The notes beneath the pieces were generated by a model. It was given only the letters and a program-made list of their open reading frames with translations. It searched no databases and was not told the origin of the DNA. A DNA stretch of 64,000 nt from Vibrio barjaei (GTDB lineage: Bacteria > Pseudomonadota > Gammaproteobacteria > Enterobacterales > Vibrionaceae): contig NZ_LQXO02000045.1 of assembly GCF_001639065.2 (NCBI RefSeq), positions 1 to 64,000 of the forward strand, given 5' to 3'. Position 1 is the stretch's first letter. Every line of letters begins with the position of its first letter. Positions 34,334 to 43,952 of this stretch are shown piece after piece. The position numbers were made by a program, and so were the translations under genes.

Positions 34334-36607
34334 ATGAATAGAAGTCAGCTCATTGTCCCTGTTTTGCTTGCGCTCAGCATCATCTCCGTAGGAAGTTACT
34401 GGGTATATTCGTTTGCCAATATCGCACAGCAAGACAAGATGCTTCATGCTCAAGAAATCGCCTTTGATAAAGCTCGTGCTATAGAGCTTGAGTTAGCGCA
34501 AGCTTTATCTGTAACTAGGGTGCTTGCCTTATTGATATCTCAAGACCAAGGTAACGTCGAGGATTTCGAGTTCTACGCCCAAGGGTTGCTGGCTCAGCAT
34601 CCACTCGTTGACAATATTCAACTTGCCCCAGACGGCATTGTCCAACATATCTACCCACTTCAGGGACATGAAGCCGCCATTGGTCATAACTTACTACTGG
34701 ATCCTGCAAGAAAAGTGGACGCCCTACGTGCAATCTCAACCCAAAAATTAACCTTATCTGGTCCATTTCAACTCAAACAAGGTGGAGTAGCCGTAATTGG
34801 CAGGTTACCTATCTTTTCACCCCAACAAAAAGCATTCTGGGGCTTTGCATCAGCCTTAATCTATTTTGATACTGTTTTGCTCAACGCGGGCCTGCCTTCA
34901 GCTGCCGATTCCTACTATTCATTCAATTTGTCCGCTATTGATACCACGACAGGTCAAGTGAAAAGTATTGCTGGGATTAAACAACCACTTTCTGACTCGC
35001 AAGGTGTTACAACAACCTCCACCATTACTCTGCCAAACCAGCAGTGGCAATTAGCCATCACCTTACCGACATCAAGATGGGAAAAGTTCTTCCCGCTAGT
35101 TAGCTACTTTGTGATTATTTCTGTCGGCATTTGCTCCGGATGGATTACCTGGAGATATTTACAACTTCCAGTTCAATTACAACAAGCGGTAAAGAAAAAA
35201 ACCAAACAGCTGGAGAATCTGTCATTTACCGACAGTGTGACGGGCATTGGCAATCGTCGCTTCTTTATGAAGAAGTTAGTCGCGGCACAAGCTCACACGC
35301 AAACGACCTTAACTAAAGCGGTACTATTTATCGATCTCAATGACTTTAAGATCGTTAACGACAGATACGGACATCTATTTGGCGACAAGGTCCTTAAGCT
35401 TGTTTCTCAAAGGCTCAAAGCCAATACCGCCCACTCTGATATTACCGCCCGTGTGGGTGGAGACGAATTTGGTCAGCTACTGTTTGATATAAAAAGTCGC
35501 CAACACCTACAAGAGTACATTGAAGGCGTCATTACCTCGCTGAAAGAACCCATGAACATATCTGGTATCCAAGTGACTGTCTCAGCATCGGTTGGCGTCG
35601 CGCTTACCCCTGAGCATGGTCGTCGCGCTACTGAGTTACTTAAGGCTGCGGATATCGCTATGTATCACGCCAAGCAGGAAAAATATGGGTATCAGTGCTG
35701 CTTTTATGACCCCAACATGGCGCAAAAATTCCGTCAAATACCGAACTTCAAGCGCGATTTTACTGAGGCACTTTCACATGAACAATTACGCCTCTACTAC
35801 CAACCTATATACTGCTTACGCAGCCAACATATTGTGCACTATGAAGCTCTGGTTCGATGGCAACATCCACAAAAAGGCTTGCTTCCACCCAGTGAATTTT
35901 TAGAACTCGCTGAACAAGTTAATTTGCTTGTCGAGCTAGAACAGTGGGTGCTAAACAAAGCATGCGCTGACATTGCAAGACACCGTGAAATTCATGCTCA
36001 GGAAGTGTGTATCGCTATCAACATGAGCCCTGACTTTTTGACTAACTCAGATCTGCTACAGCAAATTGACAACGCTCTAGCGCGCTATGAACTTCCAACA
36101 AATGCGATCAAACTAGAGCTGACCGAGACCAGTGTTCTATCACATCATGACTCTGCAATGATGACCCTCACGGCTTTAAGAGAAAAAGGGATCGAAGTGG
36201 CTTTGGATGATTTTGGAACCGGCTATAGCTCATTTTCATTGCTGCATGAACTTCCTATTCATACGTTAAAACTCGATAAGAGCTTTATCGACAAAATACT
36301 CATCGATAGTAAAGATTATTGCGTAGTTGCCAGTATTATCGAACTCGCGCATAAGCTAAACCTTAACGTTATTGCCGAAGGTATTGAGTCAAAAGAACAA
36401 CAAGACAAGTTGACATCGTTAGATTGTGACTATGGCCAGGGGTACTACTTTTCGCCTCCGCATCCTTTATTTGATAATGAATTACATGCATCGAACTGCG
36501 ACCAATATGGTTTTTGCAACAAACCTTGTATACCGTCTCATCACCCAGAACAGCCAACCGCCCCCATTCCGATTTCTTCTGTTTTTAACAAAGCAAATAG
36601 AAATTAG
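34334..36607 (+). CDS. CHASE-GGDEF-EAL cyclic-di-GMP signalling protein
   Basis: A 757-residue inner-membrane protein. TM1 lies near 6-26, a CHASE-type periplasmic domain at about 40-250 (LLAQHPLVDNIQLAPDGIVQ), and TM2 near 254-275. The GGDEF domain has the motif at 375-379; the I-site position reads AHSD instead of RxxD, so product inhibition is probably absent. The EAL domain has EAL at 504-506, DDFGTGYSS, KLDKSFI and IAEGIE. Both active sites look intact, so it may make or degrade c-di-GMP, with one activity dominant. It follows the Cache-PAS-nucleotidyltransferase gene and could share its transcript. Confidence 0.92.
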   Translation: MNRSQLIVPVLLALSIISVGSYWVYSFANIAQQDKMLHAQEIAFDKARAIELELAQALSVTRVLALLISQDQGNVEDFEFYAQGLLAQHPLVDNIQLAPDGIVQHIYPLQGHEAAIGHNLLLDPARKVDALRAISTQKLTLSGPFQLKQGGVAVIGRLPIFSPQQKAFWGFASALIYFDTVLLNAGLPSAADSYYSFNLSAIDTTTGQVKSIAGIKQPLSDSQGVTTTSTITLPNQQWQLAITLPTSRWEKFFPLVSYFVIISVGICSGWITWRYLQLPVQLQQAVKKKTKQLENLSFTDSVTGIGNRRFFMKKLVAAQAHTQTTLTKAVLFIDLNDFKIVNDRYGHLFGDKVLKLVSQRLKANTAHSDITARVGGDEFGQLLFDIKSRQHLQEYIEGVITSLKEPMNISGIQVTVSASVGVALTPEHGRRATELLKAADIAMYHAKQEKYGYQCCFYDPNMAQKFRQIPNFKRDFTEALSHEQLRLYYQPIYCLRSQHIVHYEALVRWQHPQKGLLPPSEFLELAEQVNLLVELEQWVLNKACADIARHREIHAQEVCIAINMSPDFLTNSDLLQQIDNALARYELPTNAIKLELTETSVLSHHDSAMMTLTALREKGIEVALDDFGTGYSSFSLLHELPIHTLKLDKSFIDKILIDSKDYCVVASIIELAHKLNLNVIAEGIESKEQQDKLTSLDCDYGQGYYFSPPHPLFDNELHASNCDQYGFCNKPCIPSHHPEQPTAPIPISSVFNKANRN

Positions 36608-36781
36608 ACACTTGGTGACAAGGAGAGCTCTCAACAGGTTACCGCGTACCCTTGCAATGGAAAAAACTTCTGAACTCCGCTGTTCAATGTGCTAGGATGG
36701 CCGACTTTTTATGACGCAGCTCACACTTTGCTCAGCAAAATCGCGTCGAAATCCACATTGCTCGCTTAACCGCAGCATATA

Positions 36782-38392
36782 GTGAATAGTGATTATTTAA
36801 TGCTAAATTCTAATACTGTTGAATCGACTTCAGCAGCTTCAAGCTCAGCGTACGATGCTATCCATCCGCCTGAACGACTGAGACAGCTCGCAACCAAACT
36901 GGAAATGAACAACCCAGTGTTTTGGATTAGCGGCTCTTTTCTTACCCTATTTGTTCTACTTGCCCTTACCCATCCTGTTACTCTTTCTTCTCTGGTCGAT
37001 TCTGGTTTTCAACTAGCAACTCGTTATTTTGGCGCATTTTGGCAAATTTTGTTGTTAGCCAATTTCGTTATTGGCCTCGCACTCTGTTTTGGTCGTACGG
37101 GTGATGTGCGCTTAGGTGGTCTCAACACTCCTGATACAACGAATTTCAAATGGCTATCAATAGTGTTGTGTACACTACTCGCAGGTGGCGGCGTTTTCTG
37201 GGCCGCAGCAGAGCCCATCGCACACTTTGTCTCACCTCCACCTTTATTTGGCTCACAAGATGCCAAAACCAATGCCATCAACGCACTTTCTCAATCCTTT
37301 GTACATTGGGGTTTCTTGGCTTGGGCTGTTTTAGGTTGTTTATCTTCAATCGTGTTAATGCATCTGCATTACGACAAAGGTTTACCTCTGAAACCGAGAA
37401 CTTTGCTATACCCGTTACTTGGAGAAAGAGCCATTAAAGGCGGAATCGGCAACACGGTGGATGCGCTTAGTATTATCGCGGTTGCCGCTGGCACAATAGG
37501 CCCGATTGGTTTTCTGGGGCTGCAAATCAGCTATGCCATGCAAGAATTGTTTGGCACAACGGATACCTTCATAACCCAAGCCATTGTTGTGGTCATTGCG
37601 ATGGTGTTTTATACCCTCTCAGCATTAAGCGGCGTCAATCGCGGTATCCAGTTGGTGAGTCGCTATAACATTATTCTGACCGTGGGTCTTATTGTATTTA
37701 TTCTCTTTGCTGGTCCCACTGGTTTTATTATCGATAGCTATGTTCAAGGTTTGGGTCAAATGATTGACCAATTTGTTCCAATGGCGCTGTATCGAGGAAA
37801 CCCTGAGTGGTTAGGTTGGTGGACCGTGTTCTTCTGGGGTTGGTTTATTGGCTATGCTCCGATGATGGCGATTTTTATTGCCCGCATTTCCCGTGGCCGC
37901 ACTATCCGCCAATTAGTACTTGCCATTAGTATCGCCGCTCCACTAGTAACTTGCTTTTGGTTCACCATTGTCGGTGGTTCTGGACTTGCCTTCGAATTGG
38001 AAAATCCTGGTGTGATTCAGGCAGGCTTTGAGGGATTCAATATGCCAGGGGCACTTTTAGCGATTACACAACAGTTGCCATTCCCGACGCTGATCTCCAT
38101 TTTATTTTTGATTCTCACCACGACTTTTATTGTCACCACGGGTGACTCCATGACTTACACCATCACCATGGTGATCAGTGGAGACAAAGAACCGAACGCG
38201 ACGATTCGTGCTTTCTGGGGAATCATTATGGGCGCCGTTGCCATTGTTCTGATTTCGTTAGGCAGTGGTGGGATCTCTGCGTTACAGTCATTTATTGTTA
38301 TCACCGCAGTGCCTGCCTCTTTCATTATTGCGCCGAGTCTTTGGTATGCACCAAAAATTGCAAATCAGATGGCAAAGCAGCAACGACTTTGA
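36782..38392 (+). CDS. BCCT-family transporter
   Basis: A 536-residue, 12-segment secondary transporter. The family signature region is WTVFFWGWFIGYAPMMAIFI with ARISRGRTIRQ. GGGVFWAAAEPIAHFVSPPP is the TM4 glycine and substrate-binding area. BCCT proteins take up betaine, carnitine, choline, DMSP or ectoine. The conventional WWxxW box is partly divergent, so the substrate is open. The first 45 residues are polar. The start may be this GTG or the ATG at 36800; neither has a strong ribosome site. A terminator follows. Confidence 0.9.
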   Translation: MNSDYLMLNSNTVESTSAASSSAYDAIHPPERLRQLATKLEMNNPVFWISGSFLTLFVLLALTHPVTLSSLVDSGFQLATRYFGAFWQILLLANFVIGLALCFGRTGDVRLGGLNTPDTTNFKWLSIVLCTLLAGGGVFWAAAEPIAHFVSPPPLFGSQDAKTNAINALSQSFVHWGFLAWAVLGCLSSIVLMHLHYDKGLPLKPRTLLYPLLGERAIKGGIGNTVDALSIIAVAAGTIGPIGFLGLQISYAMQELFGTTDTFITQAIVVVIAMVFYTLSALSGVNRGIQLVSRYNIILTVGLIVFILFAGPTGFIIDSYVQGLGQMIDQFVPMALYRGNPEWLGWWTVFFWGWFIGYAPMMAIFIARISRGRTIRQLVLAISIAAPLVTCFWFTIVGGSGLAFELENPGVIQAGFEGFNMPGALLAITQQLPFPTLISILFLILTTTFIVTTGDSMTYTITMVISGDKEPNATIRAFWGIIMGAVAIVLISLGSGGISALQSFIVITAVPASFIIAPSLWYAPKIANQMAKQQRL

Positions 38393-38429
38393 CGCTATAA
38401 CAAAGTCACCAGCGAGTTAAAACTATTTT

Positions 38430-38458
38430 ACGGCAAGCACTTTACGCTTGCCGTTTTC
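38430..38458 (+). terminator. Intrinsic terminator after the BCCT gene
   Basis: ACGGCAAGC (38430-38438) and GCTTGCCGT (38446-38454) form a 9-bp stem with a 7-nt loop, followed by TTTTC. Confidence 0.88.
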
Positions 38459-38710
38459 ATTCCACTTATCTGTGTTCTACATTCCCTATTCGTTACAAAT
38501 TTCCGCCTCCACTTTTGATACATTTCATCATCAGATACATCAGAGTTATGTCAACTTGTTTCACCTTATGACATCGCGCTCAGCAGCTTTCCATTACTCT
38601 TTGTTTATTATAGAAAAATCCGTCTTCTGTCATTATTAACCAGCACTTAAACGTCTTTTAACCCAAACACATTTATCTGTTCCCTCCACCGCTTTAGGCT
38701 GCGCCTCCTC

Positions 38711-38772
38711 CGTTACCAAAGGTTTGTTTAGGTTCCTGTCTAACCCCCTAGAACCTAAACATCTTGGTAACG
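38711..38772. repeat. Nested inverted repeat upstream of a DUF3332 lipoprotein
   Basis: The outer arms CGTTACCAA (38711-38719) and TTGGTAACG (38764-38772) are perfect. The inner arms GTTTAGGTTC (38726-38735) and GAACCTAAAC (38751-38760) are also perfect. The loop is C-rich (TAACCCCCTA). It lies 31 bp before the ATG of the lipoprotein gene and lacks a terminal T run, so it may be a leader structure rather than a terminator. Confidence 0.75.
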
Positions 38773-38803
38773 ACCAATTTATTATTACTGCTTAGGGCTT
38801 GTT

Positions 38804-39334
38804 ATGAACACCAAAACTAAAATTGCATTTCTTCTCGCTTCCGCGCTGACACTCAGTGGCTGTGTCGGTAGTAATGCTGTGACCGAAAAACTGATGGGCT
38901 TCAACGTTAAAGTCGTGGATAACCGTTACGCACGTGCAGGCGTTAACTTCCTGCTATCACCTGTCTATGGTTTCACGCTAGTGGCAGACTTATTCGTTGT
39001 GAACTCCATTGAATTCTGGTCTGGTACCAACCCAATTAACGGTAAGCCTCATGTGTTTGATACAAAAACAGAGACCTATTTAGAAGTGAATGACAAGGTG
39101 GATTCTAGCCTGCACGATGCACCGATTGATCCACTGACAATGAGCACTCCTAACTCAGGTACCATTCGTTACCTTGATGAAAACACGATTGAAATGGAAG
39201 TGACCTTGGCGGATGGTCAGCAATCAAAAGTGATCGGTGTAAAAGAAGGCGACAAGATCAGTTACTACATTGATGACCAACTTGTGTCTCAAACAACGCT
39301 TGATGCGCTAGAGCATGAGTTCTCAGAATCGTAG
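38804..39334 (+). CDS. DUF3332 lipoprotein, copy 1
   Basis: A 176-residue lipoprotein. The lipobox is LTLSGC near residue 20. The conserved core is VVDNRYARAGVNFLLSPVYG and VVNSIEFWSGTNPINGK. DUF3332 proteins are envelope lipoproteins of unknown role, common in Vibrio. A second, more diverged copy lies at 50825-51325 on the other strand. Copy 1 is preceded by the nested inverted repeat and followed 63 bp later by a LysR regulator on the same strand. Confidence 0.88.
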   Translation: MNTKTKIAFLLASALTLSGCVGSNAVTEKLMGFNVKVVDNRYARAGVNFLLSPVYGFTLVADLFVVNSIEFWSGTNPINGKPHVFDTKTETYLEVNDKVDSSLHDAPIDPLTMSTPNSGTIRYLDENTIEMEVTLADGQQSKVIGVKEGDKISYYIDDQLVSQTTLDALEHEFSES

Positions 39335-39397
39335 GAAATAATCTCTACCTTTCCTATAGTTAACTGAGTAACCATGGAAGGTTACCTACTTTAACTC

Positions 39398-40324
39398 ATG
39401 GCACATTCTATGACTCAATACAGTGACAAGATTGATTTAAACCTTTTTCGAACCTTCGCTGCCGTGTACAAACATGACTCGATTAGTCGTGCAGCAGAAG
39501 AGCTCAACGTCACTCCAGCATCAGTAAGCCAATCAGTTAAAAAGCTTTCCACTGCACTCAACACCTCGTTATTTATGCGTCGAGGCCGCGGCATAACCCC
39601 AACCCTACAAGCTCATCATTTAATGGAACGCATTGCCCCTCTGCTTCATGAATTCGAAGTTATTACCAATGACTGCCTTCATGACGTTCACCAATCAACG
39701 CCACGAAAAGTGGTGGTTCAAGCACCTGAACCCATCATATTTGAGCACATAAAAAGCACCGAGCTTGCCAATCAAACTCAAACTCGTTTCCGTCTCGAAT
39801 GGTTGGATATCCTTTATAGTAATAGCGATAGCTACGAGACTTTAAAATTCAAACACGCCGATGCCATCATAGACATTTTCCAGCTCGCTGAACCGAACAT
39901 TTGCAACGACCTGTTATTTGAGGATGAAATTGTGGTGATCGCTGCGAAAAACCATCCACGAGTAGGCTCCACCATCTCACCAGAGCAATTTGCCGAAGAG
40001 TCGCACATCATATTGAATTACCAATTTGGAGAGTCTTCGCTGTTTGAAATGCTGTATAACTCACCGCCGCCTAAACGACGTATCTTGAGCACGCAAACCT
40101 CTCTGACATCCATGTTGTCACTCACCTCAGAAAGTGAAGCACTGTGCCTCTGTACCAGACGATTCGCTGAGCAGCATGCCACTCGGCTGCCCATTAAGAT
40201 TCTGCCATTTCCGGGCCCGGTTGAACCCGTCAAATTCTGGCTTATCTACCCAGCCCAGAGCCGAGATTCACGCGCGATAAAATGGCTTCACTCCACACTT
40301 GTTGATTGGGTACAGCAACAATGA
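39398..40324 (+). CDS. LysR-family transcriptional regulator
   Basis: A 308-residue protein. The N-terminal winged helix is FAAVYKHDSISRAAEELNVT with PASVSQSVKKLS. The C-terminal two-lobe effector domain follows (EPIIFEHIKSTELANQTQ). Its last 20 residues end near the tail of the convergent uhpC-like gene. The target is unknown: no divergent gene is adjacent, and the DUF3332 gene precedes it in the same orientation. Confidence 0.9.
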   Translation: MAHSMTQYSDKIDLNLFRTFAAVYKHDSISRAAEELNVTPASVSQSVKKLSTALNTSLFMRRGRGITPTLQAHHLMERIAPLLHEFEVITNDCLHDVHQSTPRKVVVQAPEPIIFEHIKSTELANQTQTRFRLEWLDILYSNSDSYETLKFKHADAIIDIFQLAEPNICNDLLFEDEIVVIAAKNHPRVGSTISPEQFAEESHIILNYQFGESSLFEMLYNSPPPKRRILSTQTSLTSMLSLTSESEALCLCTRRFAEQHATRLPIKILPFPGPVEPVKFWLIYPAQSRDSRAIKWLHSTLVDWVQQQ

Positions 40325-40346
40325 GCTCTGGTCATCAAACCGTGTA

Positions 40347-41657
40347 TTAACGCTGACTGAATTGTGCTTGTAAGAAGGGTAACAGTAATAGACCAATGAC
40401 AGCAGAACAGACCGATATCACCACGAAAAATCCTGTCCAATGGAACTGCTCTAATACCATCGCCAGTGGGTAACCAGCAAGTGCTGCCCCCATATAGGCA
40501 AACAGTCCGACAAACCCTGTGGCAGCACCTGCTGAGTCTTTATGTGAACACTCAGCCGCCGCCATACCAATGAGCATCTGCGGTCCAAACACAAAGAAAC
40601 CAATGGCAAAGAAACCGGCAGACTGAAACACAAAGTTGGTTAACGGCATCAACCAGAGCGCCGCAACAGACAGGAAAATTCCCATAGCGAAAATCAGGTT
40701 CATCGGCCCACGGTTACCGCCAAATAGCTTGTCTGAGCCCCAACCCGCCACTAAAGAACCTACAAAGCCACCCACTTCAAACAAAGATACTGACGCATTG
40801 GCATTGATTAAACTGTAATGATGCTGCTCAGTTAAATACAGGTTACCCCAGTCATTAATTGCCGTACGCACGATGTAAACCAACACGTAGCTAAATGCGA
40901 GCAACCAGATGTATTTATTGTTGAGAACATACGACCATAGAATCTGTTTCGGCTTCAGCCCAACTCCATCGTTTTCTTGAGCCAGTTCTAACTTATCGTT
41001 GCGCCATTGACCTACCGTAGGCAGTCCCATTGATGTGGGTTTATCACGCAGTCGCCAACAGAGAAATAAACCTATTAGCACGCTTATTACACCCGGAATA
41101 ATAAACCCTTCGCGCCAACTATAATGAAAGGTTAGAAAGCCCACCAGCAAAGGAATCATCGCGCCACCGACATTATGTGCCGTATTCCAAAGCGACCAGA
41201 AAAATCCTCTTTCGGTTCTGGAGTACCAAGTGGTCAAAAGCTTGGAACACGACGGCCAGCCCCAACCTTGGAACCAAGCATTAAGAATCCATAAACTGGC
41301 AAGTACAAACAGCGAACTCGACAAACCAAAGACAATATTAACCACTCCACTGGCAATAAGTCCGATACCCATAAAGTAACGAGGATTTGAACGGTCTGAA
41401 ATAATACCTGAGACAAATTTTGATAGTCCATACGTCAAATAGAACATGGTACCCATCATGCCGATGTCTCCCTTGTCTAAACCAAGGTCGGCAATAAGTG
41501 CAGGCGCGGTGTAATTGAAGGTTTTTCGGGTGAGGTAAAAACCGGCATAGCCGAGATACATCCCCAGCATGATGTGAAAACGCCAGTACCGATAGCGAGT
41601 ATCGACACTCGCGCTATCTTGATGTTTCATCTGTTGCTCTGCTACTTTGACTGTCAT
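40347..41657 (-). CDS. uhpC: Hexose-phosphate sensor/MFS protein UhpC
   Basis: A 436-residue, 12-segment MFS protein of the organophosphate:Pi antiporter group, with GYAGFYLTRKTFNYTAPALI in TM1. In E. coli UhpC binds external glucose-6-phosphate and activates the UhpB kinase. Size and order match E. coli (439 residues). The ATG at 41657 follows GGGGTAGG and lies 13 nt after the uhpB stop; a longer frame to 41756 would intrude into uhpB. Last gene of the uhpABC operon. Confidence 0.9.
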   Translation of the reverse strand: MTVKVAEQQMKHQDSASVDTRYRYWRFHIMLGMYLGYAGFYLTRKTFNYTAPALIADLGLDKGDIGMMGTMFYLTYGLSKFVSGIISDRSNPRYFMGIGLIASGVVNIVFGLSSSLFVLASLWILNAWFQGWGWPSCSKLLTTWYSRTERGFFWSLWNTAHNVGGAMIPLLVGFLTFHYSWREGFIIPGVISVLIGLFLCWRLRDKPTSMGLPTVGQWRNDKLELAQENDGVGLKPKQILWSYVLNNKYIWLLAFSYVLVYIVRTAINDWGNLYLTEQHHYSLINANASVSLFEVGGFVGSLVAGWGSDKLFGGNRGPMNLIFAMGIFLSVAALWLMPLTNFVFQSAGFFAIGFFVFGPQMLIGMAAAECSHKDSAGAATGFVGLFAYMGAALAGYPLAMVLEQFHWTGFFVVISVCSAVIGLLLLPFLQAQFSQR

Positions 41658-41670
41658 GAACCTACCCCCG

Positions 41671-43182
41671 CTACACCAATGGAAGTCGTGCATCAATTTC
41701 GGTGCCACGTTGCGTTTCATCCCCGTCCACGACGCTGCGAATCTCAAACTGACCACCTAACGCTTGAACACGCTCTTTCATGCCTTTGAGGCCAAACCCT
41801 TTTTGGCTATCTTGAAGCGGAAAGCCAATACCATCATCCGCAATTGTTAGCGTAATCGTCGCATCAATAACGAGCTTTATTCTTACCTGTTTGGCTTGAG
41901 CGTATTTGAGAATGTTATTCAACGCTTCTTGGCATAAACGGAACAAAGTAACCTCCATCATATCTGAGAGTACTCGCTGGCTAACATTGTCGACAGTAAA
42001 GTCAACTTCAATGCCAAGCTGTTCAAACTCCATCTCACGCACCATTTGCTGAATCGCGGAGATCACGTCTAAATCATCCAAGGTTTTTGGTCTTAATCGA
42101 GTGAGCAGTCCTTTTGTGGTGTCATAGACATTAAGAGACAAGGATTCAATGGTATCAGCGCAACCAATGCTCAAATCAGGATTGTTGACGCGCTTAATAA
42201 TGCTCGCTTGCGTTCGAATAGCAGTGATATTCTGACCAATTTCATCATGCAGTTCGCGAGCAATGTCTTTACGCACTGACTCTTCCGCTTGCACCAACTG
42301 TTTCGCTAAGTGCTTGTTGCGAGTTAGTTCAGAGCGTAGCTGATGGTTTAAATCACGCTGTCTCTGCACCGCCATACCCAGCAATATTCCCGTTAATGAT
42401 TGAGCACTTATCGATAGCAGCAGGTCCGTGACTTCCAGCTGTGACACACCACTACGCGCCGCTATTAATGCACAGCTATTAAGAAGCGTGCCTAGCAGAG
42501 CGCCTTGCCATCCATAACGAAACGCAAGCAAGATGATAGGTATTGCCAAGCAAAACGGGGCAAAGCGCCGAAGCTCGTCGGGTAGCCCGACTTGCAGAGA
42601 AATACTCACTGCAAACAGCGCAATGAACAGCAAAATAGGCTTATAGTGAAATTCGATTGGTTGATGGATGAGGTTAGACGTCAAAGGTCGCCAGGTACTT
42701 TGAAACAGGTAATTCCAGATGAGGTAACAGCTCGGCACCAGCATAAGCCCCGCGGTAATACTCACCAAACCGACGAAACTCAGAGAGTCACTATGACTGC
42801 CGACAGCAAGCATGTTAATCAGAGCGCAGGCAACAATCGCTGCGGCTTGAATAAGTAATCGTCGCCACTGAGCGCCTTGATAATAACGCTCAGCAACCAA
42901 GGCCACAGGAATACTTAACACACTAGCAACCAATATGGCCGACCACTGAGGCTGCGCAAGCAAAATAGCCAGAGAGATGGTTAAGCACCACTCAGCGGCA
43001 TAAACGGCACCCCAGTATTTTTTAGCGGCATGCAGGGTAATCCCAAGCCTAAGGGCAAACGGGAAAAACAGAATTGCCAACTCGGCGTCGTTAACGAAGT
43101 AATAGGAAATCACCCATAAGCAAAACCAACTGCACAGGGTTATCAGCCATGCACTGGCGCTGGCAACGAGGTAAGTTCGCAT
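41671..43182 (-). CDS. uhpB: Sensor histidine kinase UhpB
   Basis: A 503-residue inner-membrane kinase. About eight hydrophobic segments (MASE1-like) lie within residues 1-275. The HisKA_3 box ARELHDEIGQNITAIR has the phospho-accepting His312. The HATPase region has ALNNILKYAQAKQVRI, TIADDGIGFP and GFGLKGMKERV. It transfers phosphate to UhpA when UhpC senses glucose-6-phosphate. Its start overlaps the uhpA stop by one nucleotide (TAATG), so the two are translationally coupled. Confidence 0.92.
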   Translation of the reverse strand: MRTYLVASASAWLITLCSWFCLWVISYYFVNDAELAILFFPFALRLGITLHAAKKYWGAVYAAEWCLTISLAILLAQPQWSAILVASVLSIPVALVAERYYQGAQWRRLLIQAAAIVACALINMLAVGSHSDSLSFVGLVSITAGLMLVPSCYLIWNYLFQSTWRPLTSNLIHQPIEFHYKPILLFIALFAVSISLQVGLPDELRRFAPFCLAIPIILLAFRYGWQGALLGTLLNSCALIAARSGVSQLEVTDLLLSISAQSLTGILLGMAVQRQRDLNHQLRSELTRNKHLAKQLVQAEESVRKDIARELHDEIGQNITAIRTQASIIKRVNNPDLSIGCADTIESLSLNVYDTTKGLLTRLRPKTLDDLDVISAIQQMVREMEFEQLGIEVDFTVDNVSQRVLSDMMEVTLFRLCQEALNNILKYAQAKQVRIKLVIDATITLTIADDGIGFPLQDSQKGFGLKGMKERVQALGGQFEIRSVVDGDETQRGTEIDARLPLV

Positions 43183-43793
43183 TACAACGTCGCTTCTGCC
43201 CTAAACAACTTGGCAAGTTCCACATTGTTTTTGACGGCAAGTTTATCCAGTGCATTAGCACGATGGACATGAACGGTTTTATGACTTAATCCAAGTTCGG
43301 CCGCTACCGCCTTCACATCGAGTCCCGTCGCCAAGAGCTCTGACACTTCATATTCACGTTTAGTGAGTCGAGATAAGGCTTGTTGGAACGGTCTTGGAGA
43401 AGCCAGTTTCATGGCAATATCCGGGGTAAGATAACAACCGCCGTTGGCACTGGTTCGCACCGCTTGAATCAGTTCATCAGGACTGCAACGTTTGGTCAAA
43501 TAACCAAGTGCGCCTAATTCCAATGCCTTTTCCACCATGGCAGGAGAATCATGCACACTGAGCATCACACAGGCAATGCCCTTAGGCATCGACTCTAATA
43601 ACGTGAGACCACTTTCGTCCGGCATCGAAATATCCAGAATACATACCTGCACACCACTGCCCGGCAGCCCTCTTTTAGCATCTTCAACCGAGCTAAACTC
43701 ACCCACTACATTAATGTCTTCCTCTAGATTGAATAATTGAGCAAATCCAGAACGTACGATGATGTGGTCATCCACTAAAACAACATTGATCAT
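43182..43793 (-). CDS. uhpA: Response regulator UhpA, NarL/FixJ type
   Basis: A 203-residue regulator. The receiver domain has MINVVLVDDHIIVRSGF, the phospho-Asp in CILDISMPDESG, and the Lys in LGYLTKRCSPDE. The LuxR-type HTH has LTKREYEVSELLATGLDVKA and GLSHKTVHVHRANALDKL. It activates uhpT transcription in E. coli. The ATG at 43793 is preferred over an upstream in-frame start. It lies 160 bp downstream of uhpT on the same strand, behind a strong terminator, so it needs its own promoter. Confidence 0.92.
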   Translation of the reverse strand: MINVVLVDDHIIVRSGFAQLFNLEEDINVVGEFSSVEDAKRGLPGSGVQVCILDISMPDESGLTLLESMPKGIACVMLSVHDSPAMVEKALELGALGYLTKRCSPDELIQAVRTSANGGCYLTPDIAMKLASPRPFQQALSRLTKREYEVSELLATGLDVKAVAAELGLSHKTVHVHRANALDKLAVKNNVELAKLFRAEATL

Positions 43794-43872
43794 GATGAAA
43801 TACCGACTAGAGAAAGGCGAAAAATGGGGTAACTTAACGCCGACGCATCGATTAAGCAAATAGCGTTTGGTT

Positions 43873-43944
43873 CTAAAAAAAGCGCTATCTATGATTCCAA
43901 TGGCTCAGGCAAACCAAATGCGAAATCGTAGACAGCGCTTTTCA
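43873..43944 (-). terminator. Large hairpin terminator between uhpT and uhpA
   Basis: AAAAGCGCT (43877-43885) pairs with AGCGCTTTT (43934-43942). The stem extends inward for about nine more positions (ATCTATGAT against ATCGTAGAC, one mismatch and one wobble). On the minus strand it ends in a run of seven T, so it should terminate uhpT transcripts. Confidence 0.88.
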
Positions 43945-43952
43945 GGGGTATA

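Larger units (their letters stand above)
38393..38803. other. 411-bp gene-free region with two strong hairpins
   Basis: Holds the BCCT terminator and a nested inverted repeat (38711-38772) ahead of a lipoprotein gene. A short open frame at 38448-38639 is not credible: low-complexity codons and no ribosome site. Confidence 0.55.

Noticed and set aside
38448..38639. 63-codon plus-strand frame after the BCCT gene
   Set aside because: No ribosome site; it begins inside the terminator and the composition is not protein-like.
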